DNA of 64,000 bases from Biomphalaria glabrata (GCF_947242115.1 NC_074725.1:20919398-20983397), one strand, 5' to 3'. Positions 10,460 through 21,267 are shown, counted from the first letter of the stretch. Numbers and translations are program-made. Notes: generated by a model from the letters alone, not told the origin.

Positions 10460-10830
10460 TGTGGCACAAGAAAAACTGGTCGCCCCCACCTCCGTTACAT
10501 AGATGTAATAAAACGTGACCTCAAATCAGTGAACATCAATGCTGACAATTGGGAAGACATAGCTCTAGACCGCAACAGACGGAGAGAGACAGTGACCAAG
10601 AAAGCTATGGACAGTGAAAATACATGGGTCTCAGTTCAGGAAGAAAAATGTACAATCCGAAAAACGGCCAGCTCCTCTACCACCGAAGCAAAAGCCACTT
10701 TAACCTGCGCTATCTGTGGACGAAAGTGTCTCTCCAAAATAGGTCTGCACAGCCACATGAGGAAGTGTGCTCTGAGATGAACCATAGTCGTTCTACGACT
10801 GAAGGAGGCCAATGAGAGTGTGTAAAGAGG
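10460..10830 (+). mobile_element. RTE-like LINE, C-terminal end with C2H2 tail
   Basis: The plus strand reads GTRKTGRPHLRYIDVIKRDL, KSVNINADNWEDIALDRNR, then a C2H2-type CAICGRKCLSKIGLHSHMRKC and stop, followed by a 3' block 'ccatagtcgttctacgactg'. It parallels the copy at 1855-2335 but is more complete at its end. No RT domain is present. Confidence 0.75.
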
Positions 10831-10969
10831 ATTATCACAGAAGCACGGCTAAACTACTATAAGCGAATTCATTATACCGGAATATGTGGCTTTAATACAC
10901 AGTTAAGCATGTAACGGTATTTATGAAAGATAAGGCGAGAGAAATCAAGTTTACGGAAATTATTGACAT

Positions 10970-11048
10970 TAAATGTGGACCATTCGGCGGCCCCTCCGGC
11001 CCATTTAAGCAAAGGCCCACCTGGCATTTGCCCAGTCCGCCCCTGCCC
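10970..11048. mobile_element. Right end of a CAGGGGCGGACTGG-type DNA element
   Basis: On the minus strand the end reads CAGGGGCGGACTGGGCAAAT, followed by GC-rich 'ggtgggcc' blocks, like the right end of the hAT-like element at 3980. No partner end was found nearby. Confidence 0.5.
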
Positions 11049-11339
11049 CAGAGGGTCTATATTGATCACTTTGAAAATCACGTATCAAAATCTTAGTAAA
11101 TAAAACAGACAGATACTTAATCCCCATGATTATATCTGAAGAATACACTGCTGTTGACTATGTCTCTAAGCTTGATGTAAATGATTGTTTTTACAAAACA
11201 AACATATGTCTTTTCAACGATACCGAAACATTTTCTTATTTCGTGTATATAGAGAGAAACTAGAGAAATAAATGTAAATTTTCCCTAATGGTTTAAATAT
11301 CAACCAAAAGACCTTAAAGTTATCAACTATAATAATGAC

Positions 11340-11682
11340 TTATATCAAGAAAAACAAGATTACAAAGACAGTTTGTGTGGAAACACAAACTCAAAATCGG
11401 CCCCCGAAGTGGTCCACCCAGGCAGGCTTCAATATTTTCAGAAAGAATGCATATAATGCATATAAGATAAGATAAGATAAGAAAGAAGGTTGAGAGATCT
11501 TGAGTAGTGCCCCAACGGTCCAGCAGATGAAAGGATAGGTGCAAGGGAATGCAAAGCTAGATGTGAATCTGACCTAACTAGTTCCCCTGTTTTTGTGGCC
11601 TACGGTTAACGAGGGTGTCATGAAGCCAGCACAACGACCAACCGCCTTTACTTTTCCCCAACTAAAATCAGGTACCCATGTG
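11340..11682 (-). mobile_element. Composite retroposon: SINE family I joined to repeat R1
   Basis: 11350-11570 matches repeat R1 (also at 24409 and 26935; signature 'cggcccccgaagtggtccac'). 11571-11682 is a SINE family I piece in minus orientation without its tRNA head. The junction is at the same base of R1 as at 24.6 kb. The piece ends directly against LINE family A. Confidence 0.65.
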
Positions 11683-12960
11683 TCATGCATTCAGTCATGC
11701 ATATTAACCAATGACTTAAATTCTGCCAAGTCACTGGTTATCCTGGCTAGCTCAGGCAACCCAATCCATGCTCTAATAGCACTAGGGAAGAAGGAGTATT
11801 TGTACAAATTTGTCCTAGCATATGGGACGAGGAATGTGCCTTTATCTTTGTTTCTTTCAGAGTATTTTATTAAATTTTGTTTTTGTATTTGAAGATTATG
11901 GTTCAGTGTTTTATGTATAATTGCTACTTTACTTCTGTCCTGAAGGCTTTCTAAATTTAGTGATTTTACTAAAGGTGTTACTCTAGTTAAATGTGAATAT
12001 TCGTTTGTTATGAATCTCACTACTCTATTTTGTGTCTGTTCCAGTTTCTTAATGTTTTCTTGAGTTGAGGGGTCCCAAACAGAGGATGCATATTCTATTA
12101 TTGGCCTAACCAAGGTTAAAAAATTATTGTAGTTTTATGTTCTTATTTGATTTATAGAAATTTCTTCTAATAAACCCTAATGCGTTTGATTTTTTTGATA
12201 GTTTCATCGATATGCGGATTCCATGACATTTTTAAATTTATTATAACACCTAGGTATTTTGCGTTTTTAGTCTGTGTTACTGGTTTACCATGAACAAGAT
12301 AAGTGGAATTAATTTGTTTTAGTTTTTTTTTGTTACATTTTTCTGGGTAGAAAGACATGCTCCAATTTGATTTCCATTTCTGTAATCATGTAATTCTCTA
12401 TGTAAAATTTCTGTATCTTGTGTTGTTTTTATTTTTCTATATATTATGCAATAGTCTGCGAATAATCTGACTTTTGTTCCTAAACTAATGCAATTCGGTA
12501 AATCGTTTATATAAATTAAAAATAGTAATGGACCTAAGACTGTTCCTTGAGGTACACCTGAGTTTACTGTTATTGGTGTTGATTTAGAGCCATTTATTAT
12601 TACAGTTTGTTCTCTCCCTATCAGAAAATCTTTAATCCACTGATGCAGTGAACCATTAATGCCAAAATATTTTAATTTTTTAAGCAAACTATGGTAGTGA
12701 ATTTTGTCAAAAGCCTTAGGAAAATCTAGTAAGATAGCATCTATTTGCTCACTGTTATCTAAACCTTTTGAAAATCATCAATTATTCTTATTAGTTGTGT
12801 TTCACGTGATCTATATTTCCTAAACCCATGTAAGGACATTATGTTTGTCTAAGTGGTTTATGATGTTACTACCTATTATGTGTTCTAGGATTTTACATGT
12901 GATGCTGGTAAGTGATACTGGTCTGTAGTTTCCTGGGTCAGATTTTTCTGAAAGTATAAA
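11683..12960 (-). mobile_element. CR1/Jockey-like LINE (family A), RT and C-terminus, decayed
   Basis: From high to low coordinates the minus strand shows NYRPVSLTSIT (about 12930), FRKYRSRETQL, ILLDFPKAFDK, SGVPQGTVLGPLLFLIYIND, FADYCIIY (FADD changed to FADY at the catalytic site), KYLGVIIN, and YASSVWDPSTQENIKKLEQT through to FKSLVNMHD. These are the RT palm and thumb motifs of a CR1/Jockey-group LINE. The frame is broken in at least three places and the second catalytic Asp is gone, so the copy is dead. The endonuclease region is missing (5'-truncated). Fragments of the family lie at 5978, 6708, 49041, 60000 and 60715. Confidence 0.85.
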
Positions 12961-12964
12961 CTGT

Positions 12965-13610
12965 TAATATATCAATGCAAATAGTTTGAATTAGTGGTAG
13001 TTATAGCTAAATATGGTTCTAGGCAGAGAGAACAGTTTTCGGCACATAGAGTGTGACGAAGACGTTACAACACAGCAGTATTGCTGTGTTTTAGCTTCTG
13101 ACATATGACCTTAAACTGACATTTGACATTTACGAGAGATTTCTTGTAGGCCTTTTTTCTAAAACCACCGTGTTGTTTGAGGTTGACTCAGTTGTTGTTC
13201 AGCTTTCAAAAATTAGACAATAGACGGTGTCTGTTTTTTTTTTATGGGGGGGAGGGGGTCGACTTCAACAGAAGAGTTGTGATAGATAAAACTAAGCGCG
13301 GTTAGGCGATCACAAGCAGCGTACCATCTCTTAGCTTTCAGTCTTTTACAATCATTGGCGCGTTTAATATGTGGAGGTTGGTAAATCAAAATGGCTAATG
13401 TTGGAGGTGGGGGGGGGGAGGTATACAAAAAATTACACAATTGGTCTAGTCATCTGTTTATAAAGTATGGGATTATGTCTTGGCCTCGGTCAAAAGTAGC
13501 GAAGCTACTTCGTTAGAGCAACAGATCTGATCTGCAAACAATCCTGCAGAGTTGTTCCTCTTGTTCATATCTTAATTGGTTGCTAGAGACCTAGGGATAA
13601 AACAATTGGA
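12965..13610. other. Intergenic, no gene seen
   Basis: Spacer with a polypyrimidine/polypurine patch near 13230-13260 and a G-run at 13408-13417. No coding signal. Confidence 0.5.
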
Positions 13611-13616
13611 TATCCA

Positions 13617-13795
13617 CATTCGGAGATAACATTAAGAGAAAGAGATAGAGAGAAGGAGAAAGAAGGAAAAAGAAAAGCAGATGAAAAAAAAGGAAAAAAA
13701 AGAGATAACGAGAGTAAAAGAGAGAAAGAAGTGCAGAAGAGAGAATTAGAGACGGAGAGAGAATGAGAAAAAAAAAAGAGAGGAAGGAAGCATTA
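13617..13795 (+). repeat. Purine-rich GA/GAA tract
   Basis: About 180 bp almost wholly of A and G (gagaaag-type units), imperfect. It lies about 100 bp before the candidate splice acceptor of the 14.1 kb gene. Confidence 0.85.
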
Positions 13796-13890
13796 TCTTT
13801 TGAACTTCATATTTTGTGAATTGAAAGTAAATCTGAGGAGCTATTCTTTTTTATTTCTATTTTTTAAATTTCTTTTTTTTTTTAAATTTC

Positions 13891-13892
13891 AG
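13891..13892 (+). promoter_or_regulatory. Candidate 3' splice site in the 5' UTR of the 14.1 kb gene
   Basis: An AG closes a strong T-rich tract (about 13855-13890, 'tttaaatttcag'). It would start the exon at 13893 and place 224 nt of 5' UTR, including the 32-bp repeats, before the ATG. Confidence 0.5.
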
Positions 13893-13942
13893 TTTCTTCT
13901 ATACTCAAGTTTATTTCTAAAAAGAGTTTGATCTCAAAGCAA

Positions 13943-14104
13943 GTTGATCCATTACCACGTTGAACACCAAGTGAGTCGATCAATTACCACGTTGAAATCA
14001 AAACGGGTTGATCCATTACCACGTTGAACTCCAAGTGAGTTGATCCATCACCACGTTGAACTCCAAGTGAGTTGATCCATTACCACGTTGAACTCGAAGC
14101 AAGT
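13943..14104 (+). repeat. 32-bp tandem repeat in the predicted 5' UTR
   Basis: Five imperfect units built around 'ttgatccattaccacgttga' plus 'actccaagtgag' end 12 bp before the start codon of the 212-aa gene. The period is 32 bp in the last three units. Confidence 0.85.
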
Positions 14105-14116
14105 CCACTTTAAGAA

Positions 14117-14755
14117 ATGCATTATTTAACCAGCCAGCTTTTAACTTGTATTTCTTATGCAATGATCCTATTGCTGGGTCGCTTTAGTGAGACCAACTCT
14201 AGTGCTACACCAACGGCTCGTTTCAATGATTCAATGAATATTCTTATCGAAAAAAAGACACCACAGACAAACACATCGGCACCACAGACCAACAATCCGG
14301 CACCACAGGCCAACACTTTGACACCGCAGACCAACACTCCGACACCACAGACCAACACTCCGGCACCACAGACCAACACTCCGACACCACAGACCAACAC
14401 TCCGACACCACAGACCAACACTCCGGCAGCACAGACCAACACTCCGACACCAATTACCAGCGATTTGGAACCAGCAGAAGACCCCGAGGTGATTCAGTGG
14501 CTAGAGGTTATGTCCTGGTCTTCTGATGAGTGCAAGCAGGCTGTCAGGGAGAGATATGCCACGACAGAGTTTTCAGAATTAAACTGTGGCTCCATCTACC
14601 TCTTCAACATTCACGCTGCTGACTATTTCAATTGTGCCGAGGATGAAAAATGCCAGATGTTAAAGCACTTTTGTAAGAAATCTCCGGAGGCACAGGATTT
14701 ATTAATCAGAAATGAAATACAAAAGTGCTCTGGAAAACCTCAATCTAAATCATAG
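14117..14755 (+). CDS. Secreted Pro/Thr-rich stalk protein with one four-Cys domain (cluster gene 1)
   Basis: 212 aa starting at the first ATG after the 32-bp repeats. The N-terminus has a hydrophobic stretch (about residues 8-20) that fits a signal peptide. Residues about 48-113 are tandem PQTNTPT/PQTNTPA heptads, a likely O-glycosylated stalk. Residues 122-186 form the cluster's cysteine domain: DPEVIQWLEVMSWSSDEC, then C139-x17-C157-x15-C173-x12-C186, with an additional Cys at 179 and one at 204 that may form an extra bond. SWSSDECKQAV closely resembles SWSTQECRNAV in the first domain of the 548-aa protein at 19.6 kb. The C-terminus is short and has no anchor. I do not recognise the family; an extracellular, mucin-like role is inferred. 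Confidence 0.75.
   Translation: MHYLTSQLLTCISYAMILLLGRFSETNSSATPTARFNDSMNILIEKKTPQTNTSAPQTNNPAPQANTLTPQTNTPTPQTNTPAPQTNTPTPQTNTPTPQTNTPAAQTNTPTPITSDLEPAEDPEVIQWLEVMSWSSDECKQAVRERYATTEFSELNCGSIYLFNIHAADYFNCAEDEKCQMLKHFCKKSPEAQDLLIRNEIQKCSGKPQSKS
14263..14452 (+). repeat. 21-bp coding minisatellite (heptapeptide stalk)
   Basis: About nine units of a 21-bp repeat (ccacagaccaacactccgac plus one base), each encoding PQTNTP[TA]. The last units are almost identical, which suggests recent copy-number change. Confidence 0.9.
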
Positions 14756-14759
14756 AGTA

Positions 14760-15910
14760 ACCTAACGTTTGCATATATCATTCAACATTTTTGTTTTTCA
14801 AATTTTATTTTATTTTGTATGTAGAATTTAAAAATATTTTTTTTTATTGTTTTGCAATTTGTTTTCAAATTGTGTGTAAATTTTGAGTAGTGCAGTATCA
14901 AATTCTGTAGCTCCGTGATGACTTATGAACACTATACTGAATTTGTCTCATATCAAAGTATCATGCCTTGTTGTTTTTTTCTCAGCATTTTGTTCAAGAC
15001 AATCTTAACAAAACTAAATGTAACTTTGCTTTTCATTTGTTCTTTAATATGTGAGCGATTATAGAGGCGGGAACTGATGTGTGGGCAACATCGTTCCGGC
15101 CATAAATTATGCCCAGGCTTTAAACTCGATTTCTACGAGATGTCGAGATGAATCACAGTCGTTCTGGGCTGAAAGAGGTCAACATTGTGACGTATTAATT
15201 GAAGACTTAGCCCATGTGACATTATAATTATTTTTTTTATAACCAGGCTTTGGCAAGAATGATTGAGAAGTCTAAGGGGAATGAATCGTTTATTTCTTAT
15301 TTCATGCTTTATATTGAATGTATAGTTCATGGCGAGGGAACTCGTGTAAAATATTTTCCACGTATAGTTTATAATGAGTCTTTAGAAAATAGTCATTGCA
15401 TTGTTTATTGTGAAAGTATAGCTTATAAAGAATGTACAGTTTATGTTGAGCTGTTTAAAACATGTATTGTGTAAAGACGGTTGTCTGATGCTTGTTGAAA
15501 TATGTTAATGTTGACAAATGTTACTGTCATTTAAAGACGGCTTTTAATCAAATAAAACAACTCAAAGCAGCGCCATTCTATTTAGTTTCATTTTACTTTA
15601 ACAACTGCAGCACTGGACACGGGACGTATCTTTGTACACATTTGTACACATCATATTTGTATCCTTTTTTTTTTATAGCAGCGACTTCCATTCCTAAGAC
15701 TAGAGAGGAGTGCAGTATGTCACGTCTGATGCAGACAAAGTCGTTTGTTTAAGTTCTTTCTGCTTCGTCTGTGGCTATCGTCCGGCAATAACTTTTCTAA
15801 GGGTCTTAAATGTGTGTCCATCCACCAGAGAGCTAGCCTGTCTCTTTCAAATGTCATTTAAAGCCTTAATCTCATTTAACAAACAGAATATTATATATAT
15901 AATAATATAA
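14760..15910. other. Downstream of cluster gene 1, mostly spacer
   Basis: A short LINE-tail scrap lies at 15146-15186 ('gagatgaatcacagtcgttc', like the 3' block at 10776). Around 15310-15460 an imperfect repeat of 'tatagtttataatgag' type gives a meaningless 74-codon frame. Otherwise AT-rich spacer. Confidence 0.45.
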
Positions 15911-15914
15911 TTTC

Positions 15915-16025
15915 AGGTCTGATGTCACGGCATGTGACGTAGCACCAAGCTATTGGTGTAAACTGACCATAGGTTGTGACGTCGCAGATCAGTGTTCAGG
16001 CCTTCTGTAACTATTGGTCTGGGAT
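15915..16025 (+). repeat. Interspersed repeat R2, copy 1
   Basis: 'Ccataggttgtgacgtcgca' followed by 'cagtgttcaggccttctg' matches 49395-49440 (copy 2) almost base for base, and 'gctattggtg' precedes it in both. The class is unknown. Confidence 0.65.
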
Positions 16026-16029
16026 GAAC

Positions 16030-16980
16030 AGACAGACAAACCTTACGAAAATATTAGCGTCTTTTGTTTTGACGCTCGGCCGCTAAAGATGAAAATACAA
16101 ATGTGCCATGTAATAAAATCTCCACAGGTGAGGCAATTAAAACCCTACCTGTATTTACCTGAAGCAGTTGACGAAGAGTTAGTGCTAGGTCCAACCAACA
16201 CAAAGTCAAACTCTTGTTGGATTTGGGGCGAACATTCTGGGTTTGATTATTGTATTTATTTGTAGCAGTGACACGTAGCTAGCGACTAGGATGTAATTGA
16301 AAAAAAACAAGGAGTCACAAAAGAAAGGAAACAAATATTAGTTGATTGAAAAGCGTCTTAATAGGCAATTGTATTGTAAGTGTGGGTAATATTGTGTGTT
16401 TTCATGTTACGACTGTGACGACAGTGAATAAGCTTTTTCCTTCTGACTTTTACGTATTCAAATGGAATCCAGTGTCAGTCAACACATTTTTGTTGTGGCC
16501 TATTGTTGTGTTGTATTGATTGTGCTAATTCGTAGTTCCCCGTTACCTCGACGTTAGCATAGTCAACACGGCGAAGGTTTATCAACACCCTAGCAAGCCT
16601 TCCTCAATCTTTTCCTTTTTTCTGGAGATCTGATTTCTATGTAATCTTTGTATGTACCGTGTGCACAAGTGGAGAGGCTATTATACACTATAAGGCAAGA
16701 GTTGCAGGACTTGCTTTGTTTATTATCAACATTTATTAAAGAATTGTGAAAAAGTAAAATGGAAAAGTATATTACATTTATGTAATTCAAATAATGATGA
16801 TAATATGATAAACTATTCACCCTCCATCAACATCAATAAAACAATCACGTTATAAAAAAAATACTTCAATCCAAAACACAACTTATCCACATTTACAACC
16901 ATATCTCTCAGTACTGTAAGATGAATTGTCATTTTTATATCAAACAACATTCATTAATTACACTTATTTAATTAAATAAT
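16030..16980. other. Intergenic, no gene seen
   Basis: AT-rich spacer without a supported frame or repeat. Confidence 0.45.
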
Positions 16981-16984
16981 TGGT

Positions 16985-17115
16985 TGATTCATAATTTGTT
17001 AATAACAATGAAAAGTTTGAACTTGATCCGAGAATGGGAAATGGGCAACTAACGTGTTAGAATGTGTATCAGGCAGACAGACACAGAGTCGATAGTAGTA
17101 ATTGTAGTAATTGTC
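16985..17115 (-). repeat. Inverted copy of the (CTGT) repeat family of 4.4 kb
   Basis: 'Aacttgatccgagaatggg' is the reverse complement of the conserved block at 4498-4520, followed by GACA-type repeats. Confidence 0.6.
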
Positions 17116-17309
17116 TGGGTTAGTCTGGGTATGAAATAGCTCTATTTCTAGTCAATTAAACATCCTATGTCATTGTAAAGGCAGGACACTGAACGTTGAT
17201 TCTAAAGAAGAATCCAAACTTTTGAGGGTAGATACCAAGAAAATAAGACAACTGAGTTTTATACTTTTACAAGTCAACATTCGAGTTAGCAAAAAGGGAT
17301 TAGAATCTC

Positions 17310-17615
17310 AATACTGTGACGAGACGAAAGCTGAGCTGGTTTGGTCCTATTGTAAGACATGACTCACCATCAAAAGTCTTTCTTCAAGGTACAGTGGTGG
17401 GAGCACGAAGAAAGGGCCGTCCAAAGAATAGCTGGATGGACAATGGAAAAGAATAGACCGGCCTGTCTCTTGATGTCCTGCTTTGAATAGCTGCTGACTG
17501 GGAAAAGTTGAGGGATTTGTTACACTGTTACAGCACCCCTAAGACGAAAGTCAAGAAACAGCTGAGAGAGTCAATTGCACATCATTTTTATACACTAAGT
17601 ACATTCTGAAAATGT
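17310..17615 (+). mobile_element. RTE-like LINE 3' remnant
   Basis: The plus strand reads RRKLSWFGPIVRHDSPSKVF, then LQGTVVGARRKGRPKNSWMD with stops and shifts afterwards. 'KLxWFG.IVRH' and 'QGTVxGxRRKGRPxxxWxD' are the C-terminal signature of RTE-like LINEs in many animals. No RT domain remains. Confidence 0.7.
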
Positions 17616-17619
17616 TCCG

Positions 17620-18385
17620 ATCAATAAAATGTTTTCACAATTTGAGTCAAAAGCTTATTTTATTTGAATGTTTATTTAAAAAAAAAAAAAAGAAAACAAA
17701 TAGAAACAATTGGCAAAAAAAAAAAAAAATAAATAAATTAATAACAAAAGAAAATATTTCTAAAACTAAAACACATATTTTTAATTGACATTGTTAAAGT
17801 CTTTCACAAAAAAAAAATAAAAAAATTTGCTAAATCCCTTTTTTTAAACCTTGTTGAAAATAGGTCAAAAGTTATGTTTACATATTAATATTTTAATAAA
17901 ATAGCGAAGTGTCCATTTAAAAAAAATACACAATATATAACTATTGAAATTACAGATTTTACCTGGTCAAAATTGCTTTATTGGTGACAGTCTCTCATGC
18001 CCTTACTAACATGTAGTTTGTTTATGATTATGAAAATATCACAGTCCAACTTGGAAAAATTATGCAATTATATATTTTGCATTAATAACACCTAAATATT
18101 AATTCACATGTAGTGCGACATAGTAAATTTAGCAAATTGTTAAAACTATAATACACATTTTTAGATAAAACGTTTGATATACACAGTTTATTAAATAAAA
18201 TAAATAATTGTACAAGCATGAAACAAACAAAAAAATCTTTAAAAAAGTTATTTCACTTTGATAGGCGTTTGACTTAGGTCTAAACATCATGGCACAAGAC
18301 AAAAATGTATCATTTACAATGGTGGGATAAAATGACATCGACTATGTCAAGAAACATGGATGTTTTTAAATGTCACATTTAAGGT
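17620..18385. other. A/T-rich intergenic DNA
   Basis: Several A-runs of 8-14 bases and no supported feature. Confidence 0.5.
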
Positions 18386-18389
18386 TACA

Positions 18390-18580
18390 CGTAAGTGGCG
18401 TAGCTAGGGTGGGAGAGGGGGGAGAATTGGAACCTTCCCCCATCAGGGCTCCCAATTGAAGGAGGTCCCCAAATGACTGTTTACATTAAATATTGAACAA
18501 TACGCAAAATACAGGGGTCCCCATAGAGGTACCCCCCGGGCCCTCAAATGATGACAAAGTTCTAGCTACGCCACTGAACA
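18390..18580. mobile_element. MITE, GGCGTAG-ended family, copy 2
   Basis: The left end AGTGGCGTAGCTAGGG and the right end, inverted (AGTGGCGTAGCTAGAA), match for 14 bases. The interior agrees with copy 1 at 4866-5046. Better preserved terminal repeats than copy 1. Confidence 0.8.
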
Positions 18581-18884
18581 AATGAATTTCAAAAGCAGTA
18601 TGCACCTAATGTGTGCTTCTCTTAACAAAATAAAGTTTATACTGTCATGGTACTGAGAGAGGGACATGTCTTGTGGCTATACCCAACCAAACCGTAGTGT
18701 GTGATAGTATGGTCAGCACAACCAAGAAGAAGATGTTTTGTTTTAATGTCTAGAGCCGTTAGGCAATAGCTCGAGACTCGAGAGAGTATAAATATTTTCT
18801 ACTATGAATGAGATCACAAATTAAGCGACAGCAACCAAATGAACGAGAATTGGAGACAAACAAATATGCATAAAGTCTGCCTTG

Positions 18885-19115
18885 TTGTAGCTTTTCAGGG
18901 AGAAACGTGGCACCTCTAGAAGGGATAAGTCCATTGAGCGCCGGGTTCTCTGAGGGACTTATGGAGTGATCAATTGGCTACGGTACAAGGGTCTTTGTTG
19001 TAGATACACTGATGACAAAGTGTGGCCACCTTGTAGTCGATTCTCGCATTCACGGAAAGCCAATGGAGTGTGCACAAGAGCGTAATAGCATAATCTCATC
19101 TTGTTTTTTTCTTAG
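18885..19115 (-). mobile_element. CR1-like LINE (family B), C-terminal fragment
   Basis: Homologous to 27830-28030 of the long copy: blocks 'gggagaaacgtggcac', 'acactgatgacaaagtgtgg', 'gattctcgc' and 'cacaagagcgtaatag'. More diverged than the 40.1 kb copy and truncated at both ends. Confidence 0.75.
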
Positions 19116-19124
19116 GATTTTTGT

Positions 19125-19265
19125 TGTTCTGATCTCGTTGATTGATTGTATGATTGTTCCGGGCTCAAACCCTGATTGTCGCCATCCTCCGCCGTCCTGC
19201 GGGAGATTTGGGATAGAATTTACTTCTAAAGGAGCTTCCGAAACATGTAAAACAAAAAAAGAGAC
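19125..19265 (+). mobile_element. SINE family II, 5'-degraded
   Basis: A B-box-like 'gggctcaaaccctgattg' is followed by 'ccgccgtcctgcgggaga', 'tttgggatagaa' and the 3' block 'ccgaaacatgtaaaac', as at 42425-42580. Confidence 0.75.
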
Positions 19266-19620
19266 TTGATGTTCTATTTTATAATGTGCTATTAGTAAGA
19301 GGATATATTGCTCTGACTTTATACTTGTCATTATCCGTAGTTTATGTACCAAATATTTAGTAATATTCAGATATTTTTTGGGGTACTGATCTCAGGTCAA
19401 CAGTAATTGTGCCAAAGTGAACATTTTGGCTAAACCGACAGGTTAGTCAGTGGGTTTGAACGTAATAATATAATAAAATGACCTTAAGACTGTCAACTTT
19501 ATGTCAACTGACTAGGCAGAATAAAAGACTGACTTACTATGAAGTCAATGTCAGCTTTTTTTAAAGTCTAGGCTCTGTTAAAAACATCTTGTATTTTTCA
19601 TTTAGAAATATGTTTCCGAT

Positions 19621-21267
19621 CTAGGTACTGCTTGGGTTTAAGTAGTTAATACTTGATAACAGAATACACAACATCAACACAATGATAGATATGGATGGTA
19701 TCCATTGCCCTGAACACATGGTACTGATAAAAAGTTTTACGTCTGAGTCTGTACACTTGTTGTCTTTGAGAAGTTCAGTTTTTAAGTTTCTCATAAGCTC
19801 ACACGCTTCTATTTCACTTGTGGCATTTACCATCTCAAGGTGGACGGTGGTGTTGCAAGAGTCGCTCGTCTTGTCAAGAACTTGGCTCAGGTTGTCCTCG
19901 AACTGAACGAGCTTTGGATCTTTGGGCTGGATGTAGCAGACGATGGGTTGCAGCTTATCGATGTCCGACTGCAAACAGAATCCCGCAGAAACGAGAGTGG
20001 ACGCAGCAGTCGCCAAAAGATTGCATCCCATGGAGAGGCTTCCCTCGAAGATGACCACCTGCGGCCACATAATGTTGTGACATTTTGGCGACAGCTCGTT
20101 GGCCATGATGTCCATTGCCTGGGCTCTTCTTCCTTCCTCAGTGTCGGCCACTTTTCTCAAACCGGCGTGAAAGTCCAGACGACAAAATACTCCGGTCAAC
20201 TTCATAACTTCGTCTGTTGAACAAATCTGATTATTGATCAGGGTGCTTCCTGACTGCTGAAACATCTTGCACACCCTCCTGAGATCGGTGATCTGGCGGG
20301 ATATTCTGAGCCCCACAGACCATCTGCAGTTGCTGCTAATGTCATGGTCAACAAAGGACAGAATTTTCTCTCTCAGGGTTTCATTAATGATTCTCCTAGC
20401 GGGCAGGGTGGTGATTGGGGCGAAGCGGTGTGTGGTGTAATGTTGCGGACACATGGCTCTTGAAACCAAGTTTAATTCGTCTTGAGTGCAAACGTAATAT
20501 TGATTGCCGAGACGCTCACTCTTTAATTGCTCCCACCACTGACACGGTTCTGTTTCATTTGTGGTTTTAGCCATCGCGATAAAGACATCTGCTCGGCACA
20601 AGTCGCTCGTTCTATTTAGTGCGTCGCTCAGCTTTTTCACTAACTGAATGACTTTGGGGTCCTTGGGATCTTCGTAGCAAATGACGGCATACAACTTATC
20701 CATGTCCGGCTGCAAACAGAAACTTTCATTAATGACAGAAGCGTTTTCAAGTAGACTGCAAGCGAGCTCCAGGCTACCCGTAAAATTTACCGCGTGAGGC
20801 CACATAAAGTCTTGACATTTTTCTGAAAGTTCCTTGTCTATGATATCCAGAGCCAATGTTCTTCTTTCTTCTTCTGTGCTATTGATTAGAGCAATGAAAG
20901 CTGCTGTCGCTGATGTCGTGCTGGCGTTCAAGCTGGTCTCATGAGACAAACAGTCCACATCTGTCCAGTTGTCTTGGCAAAGAAAATTGATCAATTCCCG
21001 GACATCGCTGTCAGTACAACTAGATTGTTCTAGGCTTACATTCAACATGCCCAGAGATCGACACTTATCGGTAACCCTCTGTTCGTCTCTGTACGTGATG
21101 GTAACAGCATTGCGACATTCTTGTGTAGACCAGCTGCTTTCATTGAGACATCTCAGCTTGTCGCCATGGGAAGATCTAGTGGTATTTACTGAGATCACCG
21201 AATGAATGGTCATCACTACCAGAAGAACTACAAAGGATAAGTAAGTGGCAGACGTGGCTGAAGACAT
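19621..21267 (-). CDS. Secreted or membrane-anchored protein with six Cys domains (cluster gene 2)
   Basis: 548 aa from an ATG at 21267 to TAG at 19621. Residues 1-27 form a signal peptide (SFVVLLVVMTIHSVISV). Six domains follow, with Cys at 51/69/84/97, 151/170/184/197, 224/242/260/273, 314/333/349/362, 396/415/431/444 and 471/489/505/518. The fourth loop is always 12 residues. Domain 1 also has C40 (x10 before) and C106 (x8 after), giving the six-Cys form. Domains 2-3 and 5-6 are close paralogues (both have MWP; then DPKVIQLV and DPKLVQFE), so domains 1-3 and 4-6 look like a three-domain duplication. There are many N-glycosylation sequons. Residues 525-540 are strongly hydrophobic with a short polar tail, so a membrane anchor is likely. 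Function unknown. Confidence 0.85.
   Translation of the reverse strand: MSSATSATYLSFVVLLVVMTIHSVISVNTTRSSHGDKLRCLNESSWSTQECRNAVTITYRDEQRVTDKCRSLGMLNVSLEQSSCTDSDVRELINFLCQDNWTDVDCLSHETSLNASTTSATAAFIALINSTEEERRTLALDIIDKELSEKCQDFMWPHAVNFTGSLELACSLLENASVINESFCLQPDMDKLYAVICYEDPKDPKVIQLVKKLSDALNRTSDLCRADVFIAMAKTTNETEPCQWWEQLKSERLGNQYYVCTQDELNLVSRAMCPQHYTTHRFAPITTLPARRIINETLREKILSFVDHDISSNCRWSVGLRISRQITDLRRVCKMFQQSGSTLINNQICSTDEVMKLTGVFCRLDFHAGLRKVADTEEGRRAQAMDIMANELSPKCHNIMWPQVVIFEGSLSMGCNLLATAASTLVSAGFCLQSDIDKLQPIVCYIQPKDPKLVQFEDNLSQVLDKTSDSCNTTVHLEMVNATSEIEACELMRNLKTELLKDNKCTDSDVKLFISTMCSGQWIPSISIIVLMLCILLSSINYLNPSST

Noticed and set aside
15250-15474. 74-codon frame with repeated IVY-x-E words
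   Set aside because: An AT-rich imperfect repeat, without a signal peptide or the cluster's Cys spacing.
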